Part shown: one piece after another, positions 28,155 through 37,103 of the stretch
How positions within the stretch are numbered: the first letter of the stretch is position 1
Layout of the letters: each line of letters opens with the position of its first letter
Source: Candidatus Moraniibacteriota bacterium
GTDB taxonomy: Bacteria; Patescibacteriota; Minisyncoccia; Moranbacterales; GCA-2747515
Assembly: GCA_002747515.1 (NCBI GenBank)
Contig: PDPP01000022.1
Span: 1-56,440 of the forward strand
Direction: 5' to 3'
Length of the DNA stretch: 56,440 nt
Translations under genes and position numbers: made by a program
The notes under the pieces: generated by a model
What the model was told of the DNA's origin: nothing
Seen by the model: the letters and a program-made list of their open reading frames with translations, nothing else
Database searches by the model: none

Positions 28155-30371
28155 TTATACAATAATATCTTTACGCACAATTCCATCATGTACTTTCACA
28201 TCACCTTGTTTTTCAAATGCTTCACCACTCACAGGTTGTCCTTTTGCTTTCATCTTATACTTACCATTATCCGCTAATAAATAATATCGTCCAATTGCAT
28301 CTGTCACGGCAAATCGTTTTTTTTCATTAGAATTCTCATCATGCAAACTCACAACTGCAAATGGAATTGGTTTTCCTTCATCCGTTTCAATAGAACCATA
28401 TTTTTTCTTCTTGAAAAATACCTGATAAATAAATAAAATAATGTAAATACCTAAAACAACAAAATTGAATGTATTTGGATAGAACCATGTAATAATACAT
28501 GTCGAAACAAATCCAAGAATATACAATGTAAGAAAAAAATATTTCTTAAACATTGAAAAACTAGATCGATATTGTTTCACCTTTTTTTGTGCATATTCTT
28601 CCCAGTTAATCGCCAACGATTTCATCGCAATATTCACAAGGATGATATGTTCTTCACTCATTTCTACAACGCCTCCATTGTATACATTTCCATAGAGATC
28701 GTCGGCATCAATATCTGTAACCATCTCATAATCTTTTTTAAAGATACTCAACTTATATTTTCCTGGACTTGCCAAAAATCCAAATCGTCCGTCTTTATCA
28801 GAATATGTTGTTGCCATTTCTTTTCCAAACACATCAGAAAGCACAATTTTTGCCGCTGGAATTGGCATACGTGTCACACTATCAAATACCACGCCCCAGT
28901 TTCGCTCCTCTTTGCGACGACCAATGATGCCAAACAATTCGATAAACTTAAGAAAAATTGAACTACTAAATGCTCCTGGCATCGCTGTAAAAAGTGGCAC
29001 CGCAGATCCAGCAAGTGCAGCAATTGATCCAGCTGTTGCACCAATTACTCCTGCTGTTTGATATATATTTTTTGTCTCCTCTGGCGCAATAACCTCTCGT
29101 ATTTCCTCTTTGAAATCTTCCTCTTCATCTTCTTTTACCACATCAATTGTGTCGCCTGACACCGTATCAACTGGATCTGTTGGCGTCTCAGGTGGCGTAG
29201 TGCCTCCACCTTGTTGACATTCACCTTCATAAGCTCCTTCATCAAGATAGTCCTGGAGCTCTGTTGAACTAATTGTAATCGTTCTGTCATTGTGACAAAT
29301 GACTACCTGTGTTTCATTATTGTCAATATAATCTGTTCGTTCACTCTTTGGCTGTGACCAATCACTCCATACACTTCCACCATCACGCATATATTTCACC
29401 TTAAATTCATACTCTGTACCTGCACTTAATCCATCTACAGTGAAAGTAACAGTTCCATCACTGTCAACATTTTCTGAAAAATCCACATCAAATGTTTCTC
29501 CGGTAGATTGATTTGTAACACGTACTATAATATCCACATCTTCACCGGATAGATCTTCATCAATTTCCACAAGCAAATCCATAGAATTCGTTGTCACATT
29601 GTTTGTCTCATCAATTACAGGTGTTTTTATATGTGTCTCTGTATTCCTAGAATTTGACCAATCACTATAATAATTTGTATTAGCTCGTCCATATCGCACT
29701 CTAAATGAATATTGTGTACCAGGATCTAAATTGTCAATATCAATACTTACACTGTTACTCGATGTTGTTTTTGTTAGTTGCACTGTATAATCATCTCCAT
29801 TATCTTCATTTGTCACTTCAACAATATAATCCATCGAATCACCAGTAAACCGCGGATCAATCACTACATCCAAGGTCAAAGAATCTGCATCAACACTACT
29901 AATATCATCAATCACAGGTGGCTCAATTGCGGTTTTCTCTCGATATGCGTTTGAATTTTCACTAAAAACATTCATTCCATCAAGTGAATATCGCACAACA
30001 AAATCATAATATGTTCCTGGTAAAAGACCTGACACGTCCAATTCAGTCTGCGCATTTCCATTTGGAACTCTATCATACGTCAAAATCGTAGAATCCCCAT
30101 TATCTACACGTGTCGCAATTAAAACTACATCGATATCCACACCAGCATAAAGATCTTCTACTTCTATAAGAACATCCATATAATCTGTTGTTATGTTGTA
30201 CACATCAATGATCGCAGGTGTTCCTGGAATATTATGCATGGAATTATCCACTGTCACGCCAATATCAATACTATCACTGTTTGACGCAGCTTGTGCATGC
30301 AAGATTCCTAAAAAACTTAAAAGAAAAAAACCACAAAAAACGACGATTATTCCTTTGAAAAAATTCACCAT
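28155..30371 (-). CDS. Membrane protein with three fibronectin type III repeats and carboxypeptidase-regulatory-like domains
   Basis: A 738-aa protein. A signal peptide (about residues 8-29, ending HAQAA) is followed by three fibronectin type III-like repeats (about 45-345), each with GT.Y.F.VRY and ending WSDWS-like. A Pro/Thr/Asp/Glu-rich linker leads to a hydrophobic Ala/Gly-rich segment (about 440-475). Then come a carboxypeptidase regulatory-like fold (DSVTRMPIPAAKIVLSD, YSDKDGRFGFLASPGKY), two membrane spans (about 605-655) and a second such fold (GKPIPFAVVSLHDE, AIGRYYLLADNGKYKMKA). The topology puts the fibronectin repeats outside. I know no characterised homologue of this architecture; a structural or anchoring role is inferred. 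Confidence 0.75.
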   Translation of the reverse strand: MVNFFKGIIVVFCGFFLLSFLGILHAQAASNSDSIDIGVTVDNSMHNIPGTPAIIDVYNITTDYMDVLIEVEDLYAGVDIDVVLIATRVDNGDSTILTYDRVPNGNAQTELDVSGLLPGTYYDFVVRYSLDGMNVFSENSNAYREKTAIEPPVIDDISSVDADSLTLDVVIDPRFTGDSMDYIVEVTNEDNGDDYTVQLTKTTSSNSVSIDIDNLDPGTQYSFRVRYGRANTNYYSDWSNSRNTETHIKTPVIDETNNVTTNSMDLLVEIDEDLSGEDVDIIVRVTNQSTGETFDVDFSENVDSDGTVTFTVDGLSAGTEYEFKVKYMRDGGSVWSDWSQPKSERTDYIDNNETQVVICHNDRTITISSTELQDYLDEGAYEGECQQGGGTTPPETPTDPVDTVSGDTIDVVKEDEEEDFKEEIREVIAPEETKNIYQTAGVIGATAGSIAALAGSAVPLFTAMPGAFSSSIFLKFIELFGIIGRRKEERNWGVVFDSVTRMPIPAAKIVLSDVFGKEMATTYSDKDGRFGFLASPGKYKLSIFKKDYEMVTDIDADDLYGNVYNGGVVEMSEEHIILVNIAMKSLAINWEEYAQKKVKQYRSSFSMFKKYFFLTLYILGFVSTCIITWFYPNTFNFVVLGIYIILFIYQVFFKKKKYGSIETDEGKPIPFAVVSLHDENSNEKKRFAVTDAIGRYYLLADNGKYKMKAKGQPVSGEAFEKQGDVKVHDGIVRKDIIV

Positions 30372-30459
30372 ATTTTTTATTTAACTATACATTTTTCATA
30401 ATACCATTTTTTATAAAGAAAGCACAAATTTCATAAATATTTTTTATAATATACAAAGG

Positions 30460-30487
30460 TTGCAAATTCAAAAAAAATATGTATAAT
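30460..30487 (+). promoter_or_regulatory. Promoter for tRNA-Glu
   Basis: TTGCAA, a 16-base spacer, then a perfect TATAAT, ending 18 bases before the mature tRNA 5' end. Confidence 0.82.
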
Positions 30488-30505
30488 AAATAATACTGTC
30501 TAAAA

Positions 30506-30577
30506 GGTCCGGTCGTCTAGTGGTTAGGACGCCAGGTTTTCATCCTGGTAACCGGGGTTCGATTCCCCGTCGGACTA
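30506..30577 (+). tRNA. tRNA-Glu (anticodon TTC)
   Basis: All arms fold. The acceptor stem GGTCCGG/TCGGACT has G-U pairs at both ends. The D arm is GTC/GAC, the anticodon stem CCAGG/CCTGG with loop TTTTCAT, and the T arm CGGGG/CCCCG. The discriminator is A. CCA is not encoded (ACAT follows), so the CCA-adding enzyme is needed. It is the expected substrate of MnmA. Confidence 0.95.
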
Positions 30578-30584
30578 CATCTTA

Positions 30585-30609
30585 GAGATTTTTCATTATG
30601 AAAAATCTC
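30585..30609 (+). terminator. Hairpin after tRNA-Glu
   Basis: Stem GAGATTTTTCAT/ATGAAAAATCTC just after the tRNA. A T run (TTTTTT) follows only after seven further bases, so it is an imperfect terminator, or a processing structure. Confidence 0.6.
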
Positions 30610-30673
30610 AATGAAGTTTTTTGTAATTCAAAGCACTTCTAATCATATTTTTAGTTCGTAGCTCATCATTTTT

Positions 30674-31708
30674 TCACATTTTGATAACTTCCACATCACG
30701 TTGCACATTTGCAATCTTTATAATCTTCGTTTCACGAAGAATCATAAAAATAAAACGTGCTAAAAAGTTTGATAACACACGAATAACTGACGCAAAAGAG
30801 AATAATATAAGGAAAAATAATGCGCTAAATATCTCTGCCTTATATGTCCTAAGAATCTCATTTTGTGTCATTATTGTATTAACTTGATTTTCGATAATTT
30901 CAGAAAACACTTCTATCATTTCTTCTTTTCCAGTAAGTTCATAACCAAGTACTTCAGAGAGATTTGTACGCATTTGTTCTACAACCATTTCTTGTGCGTT
31001 ATCTTCAATTTTTTCTAAATCCATACCTGCATTATTTGCCCATCTCACTATCATACCTTCACTCTCCACTGGAATCACATTGCCCTTTTGTTCTTCTGTA
31101 TATGCATTTTTTGCCAAAAACATGAGAAAATCATCCACAGTCATCGTATCCATCGACACATTATTGATATTACTTTGTGTCAATATGAGATTTGCAAACA
31201 TATTTGACATTTCCACATGCTCTGTTGCATCAAATATAATATCCACCTCACCCTCTTTAAGAGAAAAATAATATTGACTACTTACAATAACTACAAGTGC
31301 AATACTCACATATGCTGAACCTGAACGCACAATCGTTCCTACATCAATACGCAATGTATTAAAAAGCGTTCTGCGCATCACATACAATCCATGGATAGCA
31401 ATAATCATCATTACAATAGTAACTGACATATGTGTAAGAACTGGCATAAAGATGATACTTGGCAAAAATGCAATAATTGCAATTGGCATAGCTATCTTTT
31501 TTACACTAGACGTAAATGCAAAAACAGACAAAAGTGCTGTGAATATCGTTACTGCGATAATCGGAACAATCCACGTGCTATACGCCACACCACTAATCGA
31601 TCGTGAAACAAAAAGAAAAAATAATGCACCACTCCCAGTGACAAGTAGTGCCAAGATAAGATCAAGTGTTCGAACTTTTTTTGAATTTATACCTTCTGCT
31701 CCTCCCAT
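30674..31708 (-). CDS. Polytopic membrane protein of unknown function, 344 aa
   Basis: I do not recognise the family. Hydrophobic helices lie at about residues 17-36, 44-64, 71-92, 93-110 and 132-150. A hydrophilic region of about 130 residues follows, rich in Glu, Asn and Met with helical character (about 155-285), then a last helix near 290-312 and a basic cytoplasmic tail. The long loop between helices five and six is probably on one side of the membrane. It is followed upstream on the same strand by a second unknown membrane protein gene, and the two may work together. The ATG at 31708 is the only reasonable start; GGAGG lies within its first codons rather than before it. Confidence 0.65.
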   Translation of the reverse strand: MGGAEGINSKKVRTLDLILALLVTGSGALFFLFVSRSISGVAYSTWIVPIIAVTIFTALLSVFAFTSSVKKIAMPIAIIAFLPSIIFMPVLTHMSVTIVMMIIAIHGLYVMRRTLFNTLRIDVGTIVRSGSAYVSIALVVIVSSQYYFSLKEGEVDIIFDATEHVEMSNMFANLILTQSNINNVSMDTMTVDDFLMFLAKNAYTEEQKGNVIPVESEGMIVRWANNAGMDLEKIEDNAQEMVVEQMRTNLSEVLGYELTGKEEMIEVFSEIIENQVNTIMTQNEILRTYKAEIFSALFFLILFSFASVIRVLSNFLARFIFMILRETKIIKIANVQRDVEVIKM

Positions 31709-31743
31709 ATATTATTATATAATTTTATTATTATACTACATTT

Positions 31744-32202
31744 TTATTGTGCATATTTTGAAAAAAGAACTGTAAACATAATTGGCGCAACAGCAAAATA
31801 AAAGATATATTCTACCAAAATATCGTAAACTTCTTTTGTAAAAAAGAGATTAATAAGTGAAAACGGCAAAAACATGCACAATGCTGCTACAATAAAAATC
31901 CACACTAATACAGAAAACCCAAATGATTGTAAGCTAAATCTACCCACACTCCATTCAGACACATCAAAAAATTGCTTCTTTGCCACAATTGCAAAAATAA
32001 TCGTGATACAACAAAAATATACTGCATTTACATAAGAATTAAATGCAAATGCATTAGGCATAAGCAAAACTAAACATGTAGAAATATAACTCGCTATAAG
32101 GACGCGCATTCCCCAAGCAATTTGCAAAAACGGCGCTAAAAAAAGCCCAATCGCTATAATTCCCGCAATTACAATAAAAGTATTTATCTCAAGTGTTTCC
32201 AT
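31744..32202 (-). CDS. Polytopic membrane protein of unknown function, 152 aa
   Basis: A protein of four or five hydrophobic helices (about residues 8-30, 33-50, 57-74, 92-115, 128-148). No motif points to a function. The number and spacing of helices vaguely recall CvpA-like proteins, but I cannot support that call. It lies 35 bases upstream of the 344-aa membrane protein gene on the same strand and probably forms an operon with it. Confidence 0.6.
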   Translation of the reverse strand: METLEINTFIVIAGIIAIGLFLAPFLQIAWGMRVLIASYISTCLVLLMPNAFAFNSYVNAVYFCCITIIFAIVAKKQFFDVSEWSVGRFSLQSFGFSVLVWIFIVAALCMFLPFSLINLFFTKEVYDILVEYIFYFAVAPIMFTVLFSKYAQ

Positions 32203-32251
32203 TTTTTATTTTTTATTTCTAAGATATTATATATTATACAATACAATAGAC

Positions 32252-32280
32252 TTGATTTGTAGTATAATATAGATTATACT
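32252..32280 (+). promoter_or_regulatory. Promoter for the PEGA protein gene
   Basis: TTGATT, a 17-base spacer, then TATACT, about 30 bases before the start codon at 32310. Confidence 0.6.
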
Positions 32281-32309
32281 TCATTTTCTAGGAAAATAAA
32301 CATTTTAGT

Positions 32310-33773
32310 ATGAAAACACCAATCACACGACGAATATTTTTTTGGACATTGACCATATCATATTTTATTACAACAGCAGCAGTTCTCTTTTTTGTATTTG
32401 GCTACAAACATGATTTTTCATCAAAAATCTTTATTCATACAGGATCAATTTCTATAGCACCAAACCCACAAAAAAATATTAATATCCTAATCAATGATAA
32501 AAAACCACAATCACGACTAGTAAATTTTATCAATAATTCTTATTATATAAGTGGCTTACATCCACGAAACTATGAAATAACCGTACAAAAAAATGGTTTT
32601 AAACCATGGAAAAAAGAAATCTCTGTACACAGCGGTGTCTCAACAGAATTCTGGAACATTACACTTGTGCGCAATAAATATGAGCACATGCTATATAATC
32701 TCGAAAATATCGATCAATTCTTTCCCGCACCAAAAGAAAATATTTTTGCTGCGACACGTCAACTCGGCAAAACACTCTCCATACATGTCTTTGATACAGA
32801 AAATAATACATCAACAAACACCTTTCTCTTTCCTAAAAAAGAATTTACAAAAGACGTACGTGAAAATATTGAATGGGCACCAAATAGCAAAGATCTCATC
32901 ATTCCTTTAAACACTACTGAAACAACAAAAAAAGATTACGCAATTGCTTACACAAAAAATGATCTTCACATACTACTCTCTGATCATATTTCATTGCCAA
33001 TGATACACAACGTACGATGGGATCCAAAAGATGAAAATACTATTTATCTCATTTCAAATACCAGTTTATTTCGCACAGAAATCAATCCTGAAGAAAAAAC
33101 AATAATTCTTGATTCTGTGGCAAATGATGTGATTGCATATGATTTTACTGATGACGGTATTTATCTTTTCACAACTGACTACCGCATATTGTACGATCAT
33201 AATGTACATGGCACAAATTTTAAAGAAATCACTTCATTTGAACTTCCAAAAAATACACGTGATGTACGACTGATTGCATATGACAATCATCGTTTCTCTA
33301 TCATAAATGATGAAGAAAGAACTCTCTACCTCTATAATAAAGGTGATAAATCAATCTATATAAAAAAATTTGATACAAATATCATTGGAGCACATTTCTC
33401 TGATGATGGAAAAAAACTTCTCTTTTACTCTCCTTTCGAAATATTTGTCTATTTTGCAAGAAATTGGGATGCACAACCAATTCGCAAAGAAAATGAAATG
33501 CACTCAATTATTCGATTTTCACAACCACTCGACAACGTGCACTTCGCAAAAGACTACGAACATGTCATGTACACTGTTGGTAATGAGATCAAGATGACCG
33601 AATTAGATTATCGAGGAAATAGAGTTACAGAAACAATTATGCAAACATCCGAAAAGAACAATACTCTTATCAATAAACATAAAAAAAACTTTCTTTATTT
33701 CATTGAATCAGAGAAAGGACATACACGACAATTACGCTCAATCAAATTTCCAGAAAAAGAAACATTCTTCTAA
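32310..33773 (+). CDS. Membrane-anchored PEGA-domain protein with beta-propeller-like C-terminus
   Basis: A 487-aa bitopic protein. A membrane helix at about residues 12-32 is followed by a short PEGA domain (about 43-120; pattern NYEITVQKNGFKPWKKEISV). The remainder is a chain of beta-strand repeats with WAPNSKDLIIP, WDPKDENTIYLIS and FSDDGKKLLFYS, reminiscent of TolB or WD40-like propeller blades. It should sit outside the membrane. PEGA domains are found in surface-layer and envelope proteins; the exact role is unknown. Monocistronic, with its own promoter and terminator. Confidence 0.75.
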   Translation: MKTPITRRIFFWTLTISYFITTAAVLFFVFGYKHDFSSKIFIHTGSISIAPNPQKNINILINDKKPQSRLVNFINNSYYISGLHPRNYEITVQKNGFKPWKKEISVHSGVSTEFWNITLVRNKYEHMLYNLENIDQFFPAPKENIFAATRQLGKTLSIHVFDTENNTSTNTFLFPKKEFTKDVRENIEWAPNSKDLIIPLNTTETTKKDYAIAYTKNDLHILLSDHISLPMIHNVRWDPKDENTIYLISNTSLFRTEINPEEKTIILDSVANDVIAYDFTDDGIYLFTTDYRILYDHNVHGTNFKEITSFELPKNTRDVRLIAYDNHRFSIINDEERTLYLYNKGDKSIYIKKFDTNIIGAHFSDDGKKLLFYSPFEIFVYFARNWDAQPIRKENEMHSIIRFSQPLDNVHFAKDYEHVMYTVGNEIKMTELDYRGNRVTETIMQTSEKNNTLINKHKKNFLYFIESEKGHTRQLRSIKFPEKETFF

Positions 33774-33788
33774 TCAATAAAATTCGTG

Positions 33789-33829
33789 AAAAAATACCCT
33801 CACATTTTAGAATGTAAGGGTATTTTTTT
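33789..33829 (+). terminator. Terminator of the PEGA protein gene
   Basis: A long stem AATACCCT...AGGGTATT with an inner ACATT/AATGT stem and loop TTAG, followed by a run of seven T. The A-rich left arm could also stop the minus-strand tRNA transcript. Confidence 0.88.
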
Positions 33830-33832
33830 CTG

Positions 33833-33906
33833 TGGGCGATCGGGGACTTGAACCTCGGACCTCGTCATTATCAGTGACGCGCTCTAACCAGCTGAGCTAA
33901 TCGCCC
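33833..33906 (-). tRNA. tRNA-Ile (anticodon GAT)
   Basis: Acceptor GGGCGAT/ATCGCCC, D arm GCTC/GAGC, anticodon stem CGTCA/TGACG with loop CTGATAA, and a normal T arm with GGTTCAAGTCC. CCA is not encoded. It is the second gene of a two-tRNA transcript behind tRNA-Ala. Confidence 0.95.
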
Positions 33907-33972
33907 AATTTTATATCAAAAATAAAAAATCAAAAACTTTTGACGTAACATTTTTTACTTTAAACTTATATG

Positions 33973-34045
33973 TGGACCGGACAGGACTTGAACCCGCCAC
34001 CTCCTCAGTGCAAGTGAGGCGCTCTACCAGATGAGCTACCGGCCC
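33973..34045 (-). tRNA. tRNA-Ala (anticodon TGC)
   Basis: Acceptor GGGCCGG/CCGGTCC contains the G3-U70 pair, the main identity element for alanyl-tRNA synthetase. The anticodon stem is CCTCA/TGAGG with loop CTTGCAC. CCA is not encoded. The tRNA-Ala/tRNA-Ile pairing is common in rRNA operons but no rRNA lies here. Confidence 0.95.
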
Positions 34046-34080
34046 ATAAAATGTTTACTAAAAATAGCATAACAGGATCT

Positions 34081-34109
34081 ATTGTAACAAAACTTAAAAA
34101 ATAATGCAA
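34081..34109 (-). promoter_or_regulatory. Promoter for the tRNA-Ala/tRNA-Ile transcript
   Basis: On the minus strand: TTGCAT, 17 bases, TACAAT. It ends 36 bases before tRNA-Ala. The sequence around the -35 (CTTGCATTATTTTT) is the same as at the L33-L28 promoter. Confidence 0.75.
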
Positions 34110-34130
34110 GAGTTATCTTCCAAATAAAAA

Positions 34131-35528
34131 CTACAAAGATAAGACTTCTTTTTTAAACTGATTTCCACGATCAAATTCATTTGAAAATATACCAAAACTC
34201 GCTGCTCCTGGAGAAAGCAAAACAACATCCCCCTCTTCAGCACCAAGCGTTGCAATTTCAACTGCTTTATCCATTGCATCAACAACTTCAAAAGAAATTT
34301 TCTTCATATCTCCACCAAGCTCCTTTCTTATAAGAGAGACAATTTTTTCTGTTGCAGTTCCTTTTAGAAAAACAACACCCTTGACTTTTTTTATAATTTT
34401 TTTTGCAAATTCTTCATATGCAAGGTTTTTATCTACTCCCCCCGCAATAAGAACAATTGGACTTTCAAAAGAGTCCAAAGCAACACATGCAGAATCTGGA
34501 TTTGTCGCAGCAGTATCATTGTAATAACGCACACCTTTTTTTTCTGTAACAAACTCCAATCGATGTGCCACCCCATTAAAACTTTTCACAGCAGATATAA
34601 TTGACTTTGTTGGTACGCCATATGCAAATGTTGCACCAATAGCACACATAATGTTATTGATATTATGTGCACCTCGCAAAGGACTTTCATTGACTTTCAT
34701 GACTGCAGTAATATCAATACCATCATTGATAAAAATCTCTCCATTTTCCATAAAAACACTGCGACCATCAGAAACATGCTCTCGTGCAACGCACAGCACA
34801 TTACCCTTTGCCTCATCACAAAGCTTTGCAACTGTTTCGTCGTTTTTATTGCAAATAAACCAATCTTTTGGTTTCTGGTGAATAAAAATATTCTTTTTAT
34901 CTTTTAGATATGCATCCATTGATCGATAATAGTTCATATGATCTGGAAAAAAATTTGTAAACACACCAATATGTGGACTCATTTTTTCCTGTGCCAATGC
35001 AGACAATCTCCAACTCGATAACTCAAAAACAACTACAGAATTTTTCTTGAGAAGCTTAAGACGATCCAACACTGGTGTTTGCCCAATACCGATTTTTATT
35101 GGGTTTTTTCCTGATTTTTTGAGAATATGATAAATCAAATGTGATGTTGTCGTCTTTCCTTTTGTTCCTGTAATTCCAATAATTGGATTTTTGCAAAGCA
35201 AAAAGAATAAACTAGAATCAACCTCAACTGGAATATTATTTTTTAATGCAAGTTTAATATGCTTATTAGTCCATGGTGCCTGTGGCGTCTTGATAACCAT
35301 ATCCACTTTTGTAAAATCTTCCTGACGATGTTGTCCAAGAACATACTCAACATTTTTGAAATCTTTAAGCTGCTCAAGTGAGAGTGCGAGCTTTTCCCTA
35401 CTTTTAATATCCGTTGCAATCACTCGCGCACCATGTTCTACCAAAAAACGAATGGTACCTACACCGCCACCAAGTAAACCAATCCCAAAAACCGTTACTC
35501 TTTTTCCTTTAAACCAATTTGTATCCAT
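34131..35528 (-). CDS. murD: UDP-N-acetylmuramoyl-L-alanine--D-glutamate ligase MurD
   Basis: A 465-aa cytoplasmic Mur ligase that adds D-Glu to the peptidoglycan precursor. The N-terminal Rossmann-like domain starts FKGKRVTVFGIGLLGGGVG. The central ATPase has the P-loop GITGTKGKTTT, ELSSWRLS, the Mg-binding NFFPDHMNYY segment and HNINNIMCAI. The C-terminal domain has NDTAATNPDSA, a MurD-specific sequence, then GGVDKNL and LLSPGAASFGIFSNEFDRG. Length is normal. It is the last gene of a long minus-strand run, four bases after the amidohydrolase gene. It shows that the organism makes peptidoglycan. Confidence 0.95.
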   Translation of the reverse strand: MDTNWFKGKRVTVFGIGLLGGGVGTIRFLVEHGARVIATDIKSREKLALSLEQLKDFKNVEYVLGQHRQEDFTKVDMVIKTPQAPWTNKHIKLALKNNIPVEVDSSLFFLLCKNPIIGITGTKGKTTTSHLIYHILKKSGKNPIKIGIGQTPVLDRLKLLKKNSVVVFELSSWRLSALAQEKMSPHIGVFTNFFPDHMNYYRSMDAYLKDKKNIFIHQKPKDWFICNKNDETVAKLCDEAKGNVLCVAREHVSDGRSVFMENGEIFINDGIDITAVMKVNESPLRGAHNINNIMCAIGATFAYGVPTKSIISAVKSFNGVAHRLEFVTEKKGVRYYNDTAATNPDSACVALDSFESPIVLIAGGVDKNLAYEEFAKKIIKKVKGVVFLKGTATEKIVSLIRKELGGDMKKISFEVVDAMDKAVEIATLGAEEGDVVLLSPGAASFGIFSNEFDRGNQFKKEVLSL

Positions 35529-35532
35529 AATC

Positions 35533-37083
35533 CTATCCTCTTATAACATTACCTGCTCGTATACCTGTATATTTACCATACTTTATAGCAACTTGTCCAT
35601 TTACAAGCAACCATTTTATACCAGTTGCATATTGAAATGGACGATCTGGTGTTGCAAGATCAGAAAATATCTCTGGGTCAAATATAACAATATCTGCAGC
35701 ACGACCTTCTTCAATAATACCACGATCAACAATACGTAATTCTTCTGCAACTTTTCCACTAGACTTATGTACCATTTGTTCAACGCTCAATTCTTTACTC
35801 TCTTTAACGTGGTGAGAAAATATATGTGGAAACGCACCAAAAGATCGTGGATGAATCAATTGCTCATTACGTGCTTGAATTGTGTATCCAACACCATTTG
35901 TTGAAATTACTGAATTTTTACTTTTAATTCCACGCATGATATTTTCAACACTTACACTTTCGAAAAATACCATCACTTGTCCTTCTGATGCTAAAAGAAC
36001 ATCAATTACAGCATCATTAACTGTTGAATCCTGTGTTCGTGCAATATCTTCAAACGTCTTTCCACAAAAATAATGCGATCGTGTTGTACTTGCAACAATT
36101 ACACGAGAGAGATCTGGGCCTTTTTCCATTTCATCAATTACCTGTTTACGCAACTTTTTATTTCGTAACCGTTCTGCCATCATTCTCCTTCCACCTTCTG
36201 ACACCCAATCTGGTAAAAAAGTATAAAGGACTGTTTCAGAAAAAGTATAAGGATAAATATCAAATATGATATTTGTCTGTTCAATCTTTTCAATTGCTTT
36301 TTCCATAAGAGTCCAATTGTCCTTCATCATTGCCTTAAGATGCGAAATATGCATCCGTGTTTTCGTTTCCTTTTGAATATCAAGTACTTCATTTAGTGAT
36401 TCTATCATTTTCTCCCCCTCATCACGCAAGTGAGAAACAAATACTCTATTTTCTTTTGCTGTAATTTTTCCAATTGCAATAAGTTCATCTTTTGTAATAC
36501 TCTTTTCATGTGAATATACCATACCAGTTGATATACCAAGTGCACCATTTTTCAAAGCTTCTTTCATATGTTTTTGAATCGACAACTGCTCTTCTTTTGT
36601 TAAATCTCGTGATTGATCTCCTGTAAGACCGCGCCGCAATGTACCATAACCTACAAATGATCCAAAATTCACAGACAATCGATATTTCTCGATTACATCA
36701 AGTAAATCTCGTATTGTTTGCCAATCTACATTCACATTAGCAATATCAGACCACTTTCGCATAGATTTAAGCATATCTTCACTATAAATTGGTGCAAGCG
36801 ATGATCCAGAATTTCCACCAATAATCGTAGTTACACCTTGATAGAGCATGCTTTCTAGATGCGGATCATCAAAAAGGCGCCACCGCGTATCTGAACGATT
36901 TGAAATATCAATAAAACCTGGTGACACATACAATCCTTTAGCGTCAATCGTTTCACGTGCATTATCCCCTGACAAATCTCCAATTTCAGTAATCTGTCCA
37001 TCATTTACAGCAATATCTGCGTCAAATCGCTTGTCACCTGTACCATCAAATATCGTACCATTTTTAATCAAAATATCATGCAT
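35533..37083 (-). CDS. D-aminoacylase / N-acyl-D-amino-acid deacylase-like amidohydrolase with altered metal site
   Basis: A 516-aa amidohydrolase-superfamily protein. The N-terminal beta-sandwich (ILIKNGTIFDGTG) leads to PGFID at residues 55-59 and a barrel with family landmarks GISTGMVYSHE, FVSHLRDEGE, RMHISHLKAM and IHPRSFGAFP. D-aminoacylases hydrolyse N-acyl-D-amino acids or peptides containing them, so a link to peptidoglycan fragments is plausible next to murD. Key residues differ: the HxH after PGFID is replaced (S61, R63), the usual metal-binding Cys in GNCG is Ser (GGNSGSS), and the usual catalytic Asp near STNGVG is Asn. Only the two SHL histidines remain. It may be an inactive relative or use another mechanism. 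Confidence 0.8.
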   Translation of the reverse strand: MHDILIKNGTIFDGTGDKRFDADIAVNDGQITEIGDLSGDNARETIDAKGLYVSPGFIDISNRSDTRWRLFDDPHLESMLYQGVTTIIGGNSGSSLAPIYSEDMLKSMRKWSDIANVNVDWQTIRDLLDVIEKYRLSVNFGSFVGYGTLRRGLTGDQSRDLTKEEQLSIQKHMKEALKNGALGISTGMVYSHEKSITKDELIAIGKITAKENRVFVSHLRDEGEKMIESLNEVLDIQKETKTRMHISHLKAMMKDNWTLMEKAIEKIEQTNIIFDIYPYTFSETVLYTFLPDWVSEGGRRMMAERLRNKKLRKQVIDEMEKGPDLSRVIVASTTRSHYFCGKTFEDIARTQDSTVNDAVIDVLLASEGQVMVFFESVSVENIMRGIKSKNSVISTNGVGYTIQARNEQLIHPRSFGAFPHIFSHHVKESKELSVEQMVHKSSGKVAEELRIVDRGIIEEGRAADIVIFDPEIFSDLATPDRPFQYATGIKWLLVNGQVAIKYGKYTGIRAGNVIRG

Positions 37084-37103
37084 AATTTTTTATTTTATTT
37101 TTT

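Noticed and set aside
33833-34045. Possible rRNA operon fragment suggested by adjacent tRNA-Ile and tRNA-Ala
   Set aside because: No 16S or 23S sequence is visible on either side, and the pair has its own promoter.
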